Assembly (NCBI RefSeq): GCF_900104535.1
Contig: NZ_LT629710.1
Coordinates: forward strand, 1,860,001-1,924,000
Length of the DNA: 64,000 bases
Source of the DNA: Nakamurella panacisegetis
GTDB taxonomy: Bacteria; Actinomycetota; Actinomycetes; Mycobacteriales; Nakamurellaceae
Direction: 5' to 3'
The notes below the pieces were generated by a model. It was not told the DNA's origin and ran no database searches. It saw only the letters and a program-made list of their open reading frames with translations. Each line of letters starts with the position of its first letter. Position 1 is the first letter of the stretch. The position numbers and the translations under genes are program-made. Shown here piece by piece: positions 1 through 8,221 of the stretch.

Positions 1-455
1 GGTGGCCCATGTTGGTGCTGATTGTCCTCGTCGGAGTACTCCTACCGCGGACCAGGATCGGCCGGCGCACCATCGGCGTCGGAGGTAACCCGGTGGCGGC
101 CAAGGCCCGCGGAATCTCGCTGGCCCGCACTCGGCTCGCGGTCTTCACCTTCTCAGGGGCCTGCGGTGGGGTCGCCGCGGTGTTGTTCTCGGCCTCCACA
201 CCGCAATTCGTACCCACCGACAGCGCCACGTTCCTGTTGCCGGTCATCGCCGCGGTGATCGTGGCCGGCATCTCCTTGTCCGGCGGACGCGGGAGCCTGC
301 TGACCCTGTTGCTCAGCGTCGGGCTGCTCTCCACCGTACCGACCGCGCTGGTGTTCTTCGGACTCAACTCAAACTGGCAGATCGTTTTTCAGGGATTGAT
401 TCTGATCGTCGCGGTCTCCATCGACGGTCAGGCGCAGAAGAAGGCGAAACGGTGA
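1..455 (+). CDS. Sugar ABC transporter permease, RbsC/RhaP family (5'-truncated by window edge)
   Basis: This is the C-terminal part of an inner-membrane permease of the ribose/rhamnose/xylose ABC class. The frame is open to the left edge: codons W-P precede the first Met at base 9, so that Met is probably internal. The visible protein has the cytoplasmic RRTIGVGGNPVAA loop typical of RbsC-type permeases, followed by about four hydrophobic segments. It ends in a basic tail. Its stop overlaps the GTG of the next permease (GTGA at 452-455), so the two are translationally coupled. Paired RbsC-type permeases occur in rhamnose transporters (RhaP/RhaQ). Assignment to rhamnose rests on the downstream pathway and is inference. 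Confidence 0.85.
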   Translation, partial: WPMLVLIVLVGVLLPRTRIGRRTIGVGGNPVAAKARGISLARTRLAVFTFSGACGGVAAVLFSASTPQFVPTDSATFLLPVIAAVIVAGISLSGGRGSLLTLLLSVGLLSTVPTALVFFGLNSNWQIVFQGLILIVAVSIDGQAQKKAKR

Positions 456-1486
456 CCATCAATACGCCGGTGAGGACCAGCAGCCCGCCCACGCTCCAGG
501 ATTTCGACATCGACCGTCCACGGACCTTCGGGCGCCGGGTGCTCGATGCGGTCAACACCCCGACCGGCACCATCGGGATTGCGCTGATCATCGTCGTGGC
601 GATCGGTCTGTCCTGGGAAGGCGGCAGCTTCGCCTCCAGTGACAATCTCGCCAACGTGGGCAGCTTCCTGGCGATTCCGCTCATCATCGCCACGTTCTCG
701 TCGGTGGCGCTGCTGGCCGGCGTCGTCGACCTGTCGGTCGGCTCCATGGTCGGCTTCGCGGCCGCCCTGTTCGTCCAATTCGTCAACAAGGGCTACTCGC
801 CGTGGATCGCCGGGCTCATCACCCTGCTCTGCGCAGTGATCGCCGGCAGCATCAACGGTCTGGCGATCGTGGGCTTCGGAGCGGAGCCCGTCGCGGCCAC
901 ACTCGGGATGTTGACGGCCCTGCGCGGGCTGTGTCAGGTGATCGTCGGACCGACCGGCCTGTCGTCCGCCCTGGTCCTGGGCCTGCTCGAATTCACGTCC
1001 AAGGCTTACGGACCGCTTCCCCTGCTCTTCCTGTTGGGGCTGGGTCTGGTCGCGGTCGCGTCGGTGTTGGTGGGCTACACCAGGGTGGGCCGCCACATTC
1101 GAGCCGCGGGCGGCGATGCCAGAGCGGCCGGCCGAGCTGGCATAGGCGCCCTCCGGATCCGATTCTTCGCGCTCATCCTCAGCGCCTTCGGGGCCGGCCT
1201 GGGGGGCATCCTGTACGCCGGTCAGCTCGGCGGGGCGTCGAACGTGCTGGGCACGGGCCTGGAATTCCAGGTGTACGCGGCGCTGATGATCGGCGGCTAC
1301 TCCATCCTGCGGGGCGGAATCGGCGCACCCATCGGCGGCCTGTTCGGTCTGCTCGTGGTGGCGGGTGTGCAGAACATCTTCGACGTCAACGCCATCAATC
1401 CCTACTACCTCAACGTGGTCATCGGCGTACTGCTCCTGCTGACCGTCTACGGCGACCGCCTCCGGGGAGGCGATCGCTATGAATGA
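452..1486 (+). CDS. Sugar ABC transporter permease, RbsC/RhaQ family
   Basis: This 344-aa polytopic membrane protein is the second permease of the transporter. A roughly 45-aa cytoplasmic N-terminus precedes the hydrophobic helices. The protein shows the family signature VDLSVGSMVGF near residue 90 and the cytoplasmic loop VGRHIRAAGGDARAAGRAGI near residue 210, equivalent to the ATPase-contact loop of RbsC. The GTG start overlaps the upstream stop by 4 nt. The gene ends 13 nt before the convergent Gfo/Idh gene. The ATPase and binding protein presumably lie to the left of the window. The substrate is inferred to be a deoxyhexose such as L-rhamnose or L-fucose from the adjacent catabolic genes. 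Confidence 0.88.
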   Translation: MTINTPVRTSSPPTLQDFDIDRPRTFGRRVLDAVNTPTGTIGIALIIVVAIGLSWEGGSFASSDNLANVGSFLAIPLIIATFSSVALLAGVVDLSVGSMVGFAAALFVQFVNKGYSPWIAGLITLLCAVIAGSINGLAIVGFGAEPVAATLGMLTALRGLCQVIVGPTGLSSALVLGLLEFTSKAYGPLPLLFLLGLGLVAVASVLVGYTRVGRHIRAAGGDARAAGRAGIGALRIRFFALILSAFGAGLGGILYAGQLGGASNVLGTGLEFQVYAALMIGGYSILRGGIGAPIGGLFGLLVVAGVQNIFDVNAINPYYLNVVIGVLLLLTVYGDRLRGGDRYE

Positions 1487-1499
1487 CCTCCCCCCGATA

Positions 1500-2486
1500 T
1501 CAGCCCACGTGCAGGCCGATCTGCCCGGCCGTCTGGTCGAGCATGGCCATCACCTCCAGGGTGGCCGCCCACGGCATCAACGGATGCTCCACGGACCCGG
1601 CGCGGATGCAGCTGTGCACCGCAGCCACCTCGTAGTGCAGGCCGTTGCCCTGTTGGTTCGCCGGAAGCCGTTCGTCCACGACCAGGTCGCCGCCGCTCAT
1701 GTCGCGATGTCCGATGACGATCTCATCGGGGCAGTGCAGGAATTTCGGCAGCACGATCTCGCGGTCGGCGCCCACCAGACGGGCTTCATTGCGCAGGGGC
1801 ACGGTCAGGCTCGTCTGGAGGGAGGCGCTGGCCTGCGGATAGCGCAGAGCGATCTGGGTGGTCAGGTCCACGCCGGTGGGGCCGATGAGCCCGGACGCCA
1901 GCAGGCTGGTGGGTACGCCGAGTACTGCGTGTGCAAGCTGCAGGGGGTAGACGCCCAGGTCGAACAGGGCGCCGCCGCCGGTCGAGGCGGTGAACAGACG
2001 ATTGTCCGCCGGGAAGCGCATGCCGAAATCGGCTTCCAGATAACGTATGTCCCCGATGACACCCTGGCCGAGCAGATCGGCCAGCATGTCGAAGTAGGGC
2101 AGGAATCTGGACCACATGGCTTCCATCAGAAACACGCCGCCCTCACCGGCCGCGGCCACCACGCGGTGCGCATCGGCCAACGTCAAGGTGAACGGCTTCT
2201 CCACCAGCACATGTCGGCCGGCGGCGATGACCGTGAGCGCGTCGCCGCAATGTGCGGAGGCCGGGCTGGCGATGTAGACGACATCGATGTCACCGTCGGA
2301 CAGCAGGTCCGGCAGGCCGGCGTACCGGCGCGGGATGCCGTGGCGATCACCGAACGCGTTCGCGTTCGCCATGCTGCGGGACCCGATCGCCAACAGTTCC
2401 GCGTCGGCGACGAGCGGCAGGTCAGCGGCGAACTTGTCGGCGATGGCGCCCGTGGCCCAGATGGCCCAGCGGATCGGATTGTTCAT
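1500..2486 (-). CDS. Gfo/Idh/MocA-family NAD(P)-dependent oxidoreductase, possible aldose 1-dehydrogenase
   Basis: This 328-aa cytosolic protein has an N-terminal Rossmann fold and the conserved VEKPF motif near residue 95, the usual catalytic-lysine region of the family. The MEAMWSRFLP segment is typical of the dimeric dihydrodiol/D-xylose dehydrogenase subgroup. The ATG at 2486 was chosen because GGAG lies 8 nt upstream; a longer frame reaching 2525 lacks a ribosome site. It is divergent from the catabolic operon. No other obvious sugar 1-dehydrogenase is seen, so this is a candidate for the first oxidation step. The exact substrate cannot be read from sequence. Confidence 0.85.
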   Translation of the reverse strand: MNNPIRWAIWATGAIADKFAADLPLVADAELLAIGSRSMANANAFGDRHGIPRRYAGLPDLLSDGDIDVVYIASPASAHCGDALTVIAAGRHVLVEKPFTLTLADAHRVVAAAGEGGVFLMEAMWSRFLPYFDMLADLLGQGVIGDIRYLEADFGMRFPADNRLFTASTGGGALFDLGVYPLQLAHAVLGVPTSLLASGLIGPTGVDLTTQIALRYPQASASLQTSLTVPLRNEARLVGADREIVLPKFLHCPDEIVIGHRDMSGGDLVVDERLPANQQGNGLHYEVAAVHSCIRAGSVEHPLMPWAATLEVMAMLDQTAGQIGLHVG

Positions 2487-2506
2487 GTGATGCTCCGTTC
2501 GGTCCG

Positions 2507-2521
2507 GTGAGCGGGGCTCAC
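2507..2521. promoter_or_regulatory. Inverted repeat in divergent promoter region (candidate operator)
   Basis: Perfect arms GTGAGC and GCTCAC flank GGG, just upstream of the minus-strand dehydrogenase. It could be a site for the IclR or DeoR regulator of the same island. Confidence 0.4.
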
Positions 2522-2572
2522 GCATTTCAAAGATGTGAAGCGAAGTTCGACAAGATGCATGAGCGTAGTACC

Positions 2573-2590
2573 GAGCGGCAGTGGCCGCTC
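2573..2590. promoter_or_regulatory. Inverted repeat upstream of the catabolic operon (candidate operator)
   Basis: Perfect 7-bp arms GAGCGGC and GCCGCTC are separated by AGTG, about 70 nt before the chosen start of the Zn dehydrogenase. The placement suits repression of the plus-strand operon. It could also be a leader hairpin. Confidence 0.45.
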
Positions 2591-2657
2591 AGGCGGGGAT
2601 CCGGAAAAGGGACGGGCCGTTACGGCATTGTCCGAGAAAATCGCAGACACGAAACCG

Positions 2658-3740
2658 ATGGGATGCGTTGTGGAAGCACTGGTATTGAGAAATTGGTGGG
2701 ACCTGTCGGTGGACACCGTCCCGGACCCGCAGGCCGGTGATGGCGACGTTGTCATCGACATCGTGGCCACTGGTATCTGCGGCTCGGACATCCACGGCTT
2801 CACGGGCGAAAACGGCCGCCGAGTCCCCGGACAGGTGATGGGCCACGAGACCGTCGGCCGGATCGCCGCGCTCGGGTCAGGGACGAACGAGTACGGGCTC
2901 TCGGCCGGTGCGCTCGTCACGGTCAACCCTGTCATCGGATGCGGTCACTGCGCGGACTGTCTTGCCGGGCAGAACCAGAACTGCCCGGACAAGGTGGTCA
3001 TCGGGGTGGCGACATCATTCAGCTCGGCGTTCGCCCAACAGATGGCCGTACCCGCAGCAAATGTCGTCGTGCTCCCCGAGTCGATGCCGGCCGAATACGG
3101 CGCCCTGGTGGAGCCGTTGGCGGTCGGCTATCACGCCCTGCGGCGTGGCCGGTGCGGACCATCGGATCATGTCCTGATCATCGGTGGGGGGCCGATCGGC
3201 CAGGCGTGTGTGCTGGCGGCGCAGCGACTGGACGCTGCCGCCGTGGTGGTGTCCGAACCGGACCCTCATCGCCGTGACGTGGTCGAAGCGCTCGGTGCCG
3301 TCGCGGTCGACCCGGGCGCGGTCGACGAGGCCGGTCTACCCGCAATGGTGGCCGACGCTTTGACCGGTCGACCGAGCATCGTGGTGGACGCGGTCGGCAT
3401 CGGCGCGACCATGGCCACCGCCTTCGCCTGCGCACCGCTCGGTGCGACGGTCGTGCTGGTGGGGATGGGTGCACCGCAGATCTCTCTGGCGGCATACGAG
3501 ATCTCGACCAAGGAGCGCTCGGTTGTCGGTAGCTTCTGCTACGACCCCGAGGAATTCCGGCAGACGGCGAAGTGGGTGGGCACCGCACCCGCCGTCCTGG
3601 CGCACCTGATCGACGAACGGGTGTCGATGGCGGAAGCCCAGTCCAGCTTTGCGGCCCTGGCCAACGGGCAGAGTAAGGCGAGCAAGATCCTGGTCTTCCC
3701 GAACGTGGCCGAGGGGCCCGTGACGGTGGAACGCCGATGA
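2658..3740 (+). CDS. Zinc-dependent medium-chain alcohol/polyol dehydrogenase
   Basis: This 360-aa MDR-family enzyme oxidises a sugar-derived alcohol using NAD(P). Visible signatures are the catalytic-zinc Cys41 in GICGSD and the GHE motif at residues 62-64, plus the structural-zinc cysteines 95, 98, 101 and 109. A Rossmann glycine motif IIGGGPIGQ follows. It resembles threonine/sorbitol dehydrogenases. The open frame extends to a GTG at 2535 without a ribosome site, so ATG 2658 was chosen; GTG 2670 is also possible. Its stop overlaps the next ATG (ATGA). In a non-phosphorylative pathway it could oxidise the 2-keto-3-deoxy acid at C4, which is inference. Confidence 0.87.
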   Translation: MGCVVEALVLRNWWDLSVDTVPDPQAGDGDVVIDIVATGICGSDIHGFTGENGRRVPGQVMGHETVGRIAALGSGTNEYGLSAGALVTVNPVIGCGHCADCLAGQNQNCPDKVVIGVATSFSSAFAQQMAVPAANVVVLPESMPAEYGALVEPLAVGYHALRRGRCGPSDHVLIIGGGPIGQACVLAAQRLDAAAVVVSEPDPHRRDVVEALGAVAVDPGAVDEAGLPAMVADALTGRPSIVVDAVGIGATMATAFACAPLGATVVLVGMGAPQISLAAYEISTKERSVVGSFCYDPEEFRQTAKWVGTAPAVLAHLIDERVSMAEAQSSFAALANGQSKASKILVFPNVAEGPVTVERR

Positions 3741-4666
3741 GCATTCCGAGGGTCAATCTTGGCGGCGTCATCCCGATCCTGGTCACGCCGTTTCTCGCCG
3801 ACGGATCCATCGATGTGACGGACCTGAAAGCGGAACTGGACTTCCTTGTCTCGGCCGGGGTGGATTGGGTCGGCATCGGCTACGGGAGCGAGGTCAACAA
3901 GCTCGACCCGCTGGAGGTGGTCGACCTGGTGGCGGCGACCGTCCAGGCTGCGGCCGGGCGGGTCAAGGTGCTCGGCAATGCGGAGGTGCCGAGCACTCGT
4001 GCCGGCATCGCGGCTGTGCGCCGGGCGGTGGATGCCGGTGCCGACGCGGTGATGGTCAGGCCGACCGGTCTGATGGGCTCAGCCGTCGCCGAGGTCGTCC
4101 GGGCATTCGTCGAGACCGCCAACGAGACCGGCGCGGCCCTGGTGATCCAGGATGCTCCGCAGAACACCGGGGTCGAGCTGAGTGCTTCTTGCTTGGTCGA
4201 GATCGCCCGTCAGGCACCCACCGTCGCCGCACTGAAGATCGAGCCGCCGGCGCCGGGCCCGAAGATGTCGGAGATCAGGGCGTTGGCCGGCACTGAGCCG
4301 ATCACGATGCTCGGCGGGCTCGGTGGTGCCGGGTTCGTCCAGGAGCTCGTCCGCGGGTCGATGGGCACGATGCCGGGTCCCGCTTTTCCCGACGTGTTCG
4401 CCGCCGTGCATCGGCTGTTCCTGGCCGGTGACCGCGGCGCGGCGACGAGGCTGCTCTGGCGCATCGCGCCCTTCACCGTTCTTGGATCGCGGGATATGGA
4501 GTCGTTCCTGTACATCCAGAAATACCTGCTGCGGCGACGCGGAGTGATCGGCACGACCAGCCTCCGCGGCCCGCACCGGCCCATCGACGCGCTGCTGCAA
4601 GGTGAGATCGACGACCTGATCGTGGATCTGGAGACGCTCGAGCTGTTGGACCAGGAGACCTCATGA
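3737..4666 (+). CDS. DHDPS/NAL-family class I aldolase or dehydratase
   Basis: This 309-aa TIM-barrel protein forms a Schiff base through Lys167 in ALKIEPP. The family opening GGVIPILVTPF and the lysine strand are clear. The usual active-site Tyr of the YNxP motif is replaced: the sequence reads VIQDAP at residues 136-141. This pattern resembles, from memory, L-2-keto-3-deoxyarabonate dehydratase-type members. It is translationally coupled on both sides by ATGA overlaps. In this operon it probably cleaves or dehydrates a 2-keto-3-deoxy-sugar acid, giving pyruvate and an aldehyde if it is an aldolase. Lysine biosynthesis is unlikely given the context. Confidence 0.85.
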   Translation: MSIPRVNLGGVIPILVTPFLADGSIDVTDLKAELDFLVSAGVDWVGIGYGSEVNKLDPLEVVDLVAATVQAAAGRVKVLGNAEVPSTRAGIAAVRRAVDAGADAVMVRPTGLMGSAVAEVVRAFVETANETGAALVIQDAPQNTGVELSASCLVEIARQAPTVAALKIEPPAPGPKMSEIRALAGTEPITMLGGLGGAGFVQELVRGSMGTMPGPAFPDVFAAVHRLFLAGDRGAATRLLWRIAPFTVLGSRDMESFLYIQKYLLRRRGVIGTTSLRGPHRPIDALLQGEIDDLIVDLETLELLDQETS

Positions 4667-5742
4667 CGGCGACACGAGTGGCCCGGGTCGCGGTGGTCGG
4701 CGTCGGCTGGTGGGCCTGCCGGTTGCACCTGGTTGCGCTCAAACAGAACCCGGACGCCGTCGTCGTCGCGTTGTGCGACCAGGACCGCTCGCGGGTCGAC
4801 GAGGCCGCGCGCATCTTCGACGTGCCGGTCGCCGTGACGGACGTTGCCGGTGTGATCGACGCCGGGGTGGACTGTGCGATCGTCGCCACCCCCCACGACT
4901 CCCACTTCGAACCGGCGGCCGCCCTGCTGGACGCCGGCATCGACGTGCTGGTCGAGAAGCCGATGACGCTGGATCCAGTGCAAGCATGGGACCTGGTCCG
5001 GCGAGCCGAGCGCACCGGCGCCCGGTTGCACGTCGGCTACCCGTTCCTGCACTCCCCGCACCTCACCCGGTTGCGGGCGGTCCTGGCCGGTGGCCAACTG
5101 GGCGCGCCGGTGCTGAGTCAGGGGCTCTTCGCCACCGGCGTACACCGGCTGTTGGCCGGCGACGTGAGCACCCAACTCGAGCACGGAGGCCTGTTCGCCT
5201 CGTCGGCATCGACCTACTCGGATCCGCGACGGGGTGGGGGCCAGATGAACAGCCAGATGACCCACGCCGTCGCGGTGATGCTCTCCGCGACCGGTCTGTA
5301 TCCCAAATCGGTCAGTGCCTATTCTAACTTCGGCGGTCTACAGGTCGATCTCGCGGACTCATTGGCCGTCGGGATGAGCGACGGCTCGGTCGCGACCATC
5401 GCCACCACCGGCAGCGTGCTGTCCCACGAAGCACGCATCGAGGAGTACCGGTTCTTCGCCGCCGGCGGTCATGCGTGCCTGGACACGGTGCGCGGCCGCC
5501 TCGGTATCAGCCGGGGAGAAATGCCTCTGCGAGGAGAGCCCGACCTGACGGAGGCGGAAGCCAATCCTGAACGGGCCACATCGATCGCCCTGGTCGCTGC
5601 GGCAATCGACCCCGACCGGACCCGACCGCTCGCGGCACCGGGGGAGATCGGCGCGGATGTCGTTGCGCTGCTGGCCGCGGCGGTTGAGTCCGCGACCGCG
5701 GGCAAGCCGGTCGAGGCCTACCGACCACCGACCGCCCTATGA
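4663..5742 (+). CDS. Gfo/Idh/MocA-family oxidoreductase
   Basis: This 359-aa NAD(P)-dependent dehydrogenase begins with a Rossmann strand reading VVGVGWWA, in which the last Gly of GxGxxG is replaced. The VEKPMTLD motif near residue 100 supplies the conserved Lys-Pro. The C-terminal alpha/beta substrate domain is of normal length. It overlaps both neighbours by ATGA, which places it inside the deoxy-sugar operon. The substrate is unknown. It may oxidise the sugar at C1 or process a side-chain hydroxyl, and it is a second candidate for the missing sugar dehydrogenase. Confidence 0.85.
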   Translation: MTATRVARVAVVGVGWWACRLHLVALKQNPDAVVVALCDQDRSRVDEAARIFDVPVAVTDVAGVIDAGVDCAIVATPHDSHFEPAAALLDAGIDVLVEKPMTLDPVQAWDLVRRAERTGARLHVGYPFLHSPHLTRLRAVLAGGQLGAPVLSQGLFATGVHRLLAGDVSTQLEHGGLFASSASTYSDPRRGGGQMNSQMTHAVAVMLSATGLYPKSVSAYSNFGGLQVDLADSLAVGMSDGSVATIATTGSVLSHEARIEEYRFFAAGGHACLDTVRGRLGISRGEMPLRGEPDLTEAEANPERATSIALVAAAIDPDRTRPLAAPGEIGADVVALLAAAVESATAGKPVEAYRPPTAL

Positions 5743-6617
5743 GCACCACGGCCGACGAGGCCGCCACGGGCGTCAGACCACGGGTGGTGGATGCGCATCA
5801 CCACTGCTACGCAGACGATCTGCCCGGTGCGGCGGGCATGCCGCGATACGACTTGGCCGATCTGGCCGCTGACGTCCGGGCCGCCGGCGTCGAGTTGGTC
5901 GGCGATGTTCACATAGAGGCCGGTCGCGGGCCGGCCTGGTCGCTGGCGGAGACGGACCGCTGGCGACCAGGTCATCAACAGGACGGGATCCACACGGTGC
6001 TGGTGGCATCCGTGCAACTGGAGAGACCTGACCTGGATGCGGCTCTCGATCGACAGCAGGAGTGCCCGGACGTCGTCGGGGTGCGGCAGATGCTCGACTG
6101 GCACCGCGGCGTCAAGGCGGCCAGTCCGCTGCTGCTGGATCCGGTCTGGCGTCACGGGCTCGCCAGCCTCGCCGGCCGCGGGTTGTCGTTCGACCTACAG
6201 GTTCTGCCGACCCAGCTACGGGACGCAACCGCCGTCGTCGCGGCCACTCCTGACGTGCAATTCGTGTTGAACCACGGCGGTCTGCACGTCCCGTGGCATC
6301 AGGCCGACCTGGTGCGGTGGGCGGCTGACCTGCTCGAACTCGGCCGGCTGGAGAACGTCTCGGTGAAGACTTCCGGCTTCGAGACCGTCGACCCCACCTG
6401 GGACGACCGCCAGTTCCGGCACTACCTGTCCGTCCTGCTGGACTGCTTCGGCCCGGATCGGACGCTGTTCGCCAGCAACTTTCCCATCGACAAGGCCACC
6501 ATCGACTACCGCCGGCTCGTGGAGTTCCATCTGCTCGCACTGGACCGTTTCACCATTGCCGGCCGGGACAACGTGCTGTGCCGCAACGCCTGTCGCATCT
6601 ACCGAATCAAGGAGTAG
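5739..6617 (+). CDS. Amidohydrolase-2 family sugar lactonase (L-rhamnono/fucono-lactonase-like)
   Basis: This 292-aa cytosolic TIM-barrel hydrolase shows the metal-binding motif DAHHHCY at residues 19-24, a FVLNHGG strand near residue 176 and the family-typical FASNFPIDK near residue 246. Close relatives open the lactones of L-rhamnose or L-fucose in non-phosphorylative pathways. Its position before an acid-sugar dehydratase fits hydrolysis of a 1,4- or 1,5-lactone to the aldonate. It starts with an ATGA overlap. It could instead be a general 2-pyrone-dicarboxylate-like hydrolase, but the context favours a sugar lactonase. Confidence 0.85.
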   Translation: MSTTADEAATGVRPRVVDAHHHCYADDLPGAAGMPRYDLADLAADVRAAGVELVGDVHIEAGRGPAWSLAETDRWRPGHQQDGIHTVLVASVQLERPDLDAALDRQQECPDVVGVRQMLDWHRGVKAASPLLLDPVWRHGLASLAGRGLSFDLQVLPTQLRDATAVVAATPDVQFVLNHGGLHVPWHQADLVRWAADLLELGRLENVSVKTSGFETVDPTWDDRQFRHYLSVLLDCFGPDRTLFASNFPIDKATIDYRRLVEFHLLALDRFTIAGRDNVLCRNACRIYRIKE

Positions 6618-6619
6618 AC

Positions 6620-7810
6620 GTGTCCGATCTTCGTATCACGGACGTACGTGTCCGGTCTCTTGCCCCCCGCCCGTCCGGTCAAACCCGGGCGGCGGACGTC
6701 CCATGGCTGTGTACGCCCACCACCCAGTTCCCCGACGTGGCCGAGCGGGACTACTGGGGACCGGTGAACCTGGTCCTGGTCGAGATCGAGACCAACGCCG
6801 GCATCACGGGTATCGGCACGTGCGGATCGGGCAATGCCGGCATCGCCCCGATCATCGAGCACCAGTTCAGACATCTCGTGGTCGGCGAGGACCCGTTTCG
6901 CACTGAGTACCTGTGGGCCAAGATGTACCGGTCCTCCAGCCGCTACGGCCGGCGCGGCGCGCCGATGTCCGCGATCAGCGGGATCGACATCGCCCTGTAC
7001 GACATCATCGGCAAGTCGCTCGGCGTCCCGGTCTACGACCTGCTCGGCGGCCTGGTTCGCACCGAGGCGACCGCCTATGCCAGCCGGCTCTACGCCCTCA
7101 AAGATCTGGACGAGCTCGCCGCTGAGGCGAAGGAATACGTTGCCCAGGGATACCGGATGATGAAGCAGCGCTTCGGGTTCGGGCCGAAGGATGGACTGGC
7201 CGGCATGCGCAGAAATGTCGAGCTCATCCGCACGGTCCGCGAGACCATCGGGGACGACGTCGAACTCGCGGCCGATGCCTACATGGGTTGGGACCTCGAC
7301 TACGCCATCAAGATGGAACGCATGCTCCGCCCGTACGACCTGAAGTGGATCGAGGAGCCGCTGATGCCGCACGACGTCCACGGCTACGTCGAACTGCGCA
7401 GGAAGTCGGAGACACCCATCTCGCACGGCGAGCACTATTACTCCCGGTGGGAGTTCGCCGAGGCCATCTCGCTGGGCGCCGCCGACATCCTGCAGCCTGA
7501 CGTGAACCGGCTCGGCGGCATCACCGAGGCACGCAAGGTATTCGCACTCGGCGCGGCGCGCGACATCCCGATGATCCCGCACTCCAACGAACTGCACAAT
7601 CTGCACTTCGTATTCTCGCAATGGAATTGCCCGTTTGCCGAATACTTCCCCGACGTGCTGCCCGAGGACTCGAACTCGATGTTCTGGCAGCTCTTTTCGG
7701 GCAATCCGACCCTGTCCGGAGGCTCGTTGACGCCGCCGACGGCGCCGGGTCTGGGGTACACGCTCAACGAGGACGTTGCCCAACAGATGACCGTGCAGCT
7801 AGGTCGCTGA
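6620..7810 (+). CDS. Enolase-superfamily acid-sugar dehydratase (L-rhamnonate/L-fuconate dehydratase-like)
   Basis: This 396-aa mandelate racemase/muconate lactonizing-type enzyme dehydrates an aldonate to a 2-keto-3-deoxy acid. The barrel bears a KQRFGF lysine strand, an Asp ligand in ADAYMGWD, Glu ligands in WIEEPL and SHGEH, and a catalytic His in IPHSNE. The LQPDVNRLGG segment and a C-terminal cap with SQWNCPFAEYFPD recall rhamnonate dehydratases. GTG 6620 was chosen because AAGGAG precedes it at 6609-6614; an upstream in-frame ATG at 6578 lies inside the lactonase gene and is rejected. It lies 2 nt after the lactonase stop. Confidence 0.88.
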   Translation: MSDLRITDVRVRSLAPRPSGQTRAADVPWLCTPTTQFPDVAERDYWGPVNLVLVEIETNAGITGIGTCGSGNAGIAPIIEHQFRHLVVGEDPFRTEYLWAKMYRSSSRYGRRGAPMSAISGIDIALYDIIGKSLGVPVYDLLGGLVRTEATAYASRLYALKDLDELAAEAKEYVAQGYRMMKQRFGFGPKDGLAGMRRNVELIRTVRETIGDDVELAADAYMGWDLDYAIKMERMLRPYDLKWIEEPLMPHDVHGYVELRRKSETPISHGEHYYSRWEFAEAISLGAADILQPDVNRLGGITEARKVFALGAARDIPMIPHSNELHNLHFVFSQWNCPFAEYFPDVLPEDSNSMFWQLFSGNPTLSGGSLTPPTAPGLGYTLNEDVAQQMTVQLGR

Positions 7811-7869
7811 AACCCACACCTATTAGCACTCATCAGATCAGCACCAGCTGACCGTGAAGGAGAACTTCC

Positions 7870-8187
7870 ATGGCAAGAGCAATGTGGCGCAAGAAGCTCG
7901 ATCCGGCCGGGATCGACGCGTATGTGCGGGCGCACGCGGAACCGTGGCCCGAACTAGTCGCGCAGATCAAGGCCCAGGGGATTCGCAACTACTCGATCTT
8001 CCTGGACGGGGACGAGGTGTTCGGTTACTTCGAACACGATGACCTCGCTGCCCTCGACGCGCTCAACTCCAACCCCACTGAAGTCGGTGAGCGCTGGGAG
8101 GCGGGGATGCGGCCGCTGTCGGCAGACAAGGCGTCGCCTGATCAGGGGATGGTCCAGGTCCGCCGGCAGGTCTTCTATGTCGAGTGA
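7870..8187 (+). CDS. rhaM: L-rhamnose (or L-fucose) mutarotase
   Basis: This 105-aa dimeric alpha+beta-barrel protein interconverts sugar anomers. Family signatures are visible: an early YVRAHAEPWPEL segment carrying the conserved His, GIRNYSIFLDGDEVFGYFE in the middle and a C-terminal QVFYVE. The length is exactly that of RhaM/YiiL. The ATG has an AAGGAGAA site 6 nt upstream. It closes the catabolic operon and supports an L-6-deoxyhexose as the substrate. Distinguishing rhamnose from fucose is not possible by eye. Confidence 0.88.
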   Translation: MARAMWRKKLDPAGIDAYVRAHAEPWPELVAQIKAQGIRNYSIFLDGDEVFGYFEHDDLAALDALNSNPTEVGERWEAGMRPLSADKASPDQGMVQVRRQVFYVE

Positions 8188-8221
8188 ATCGTTGACCAGC
8201 GGCGAGCCGGACGGGGGTGGG

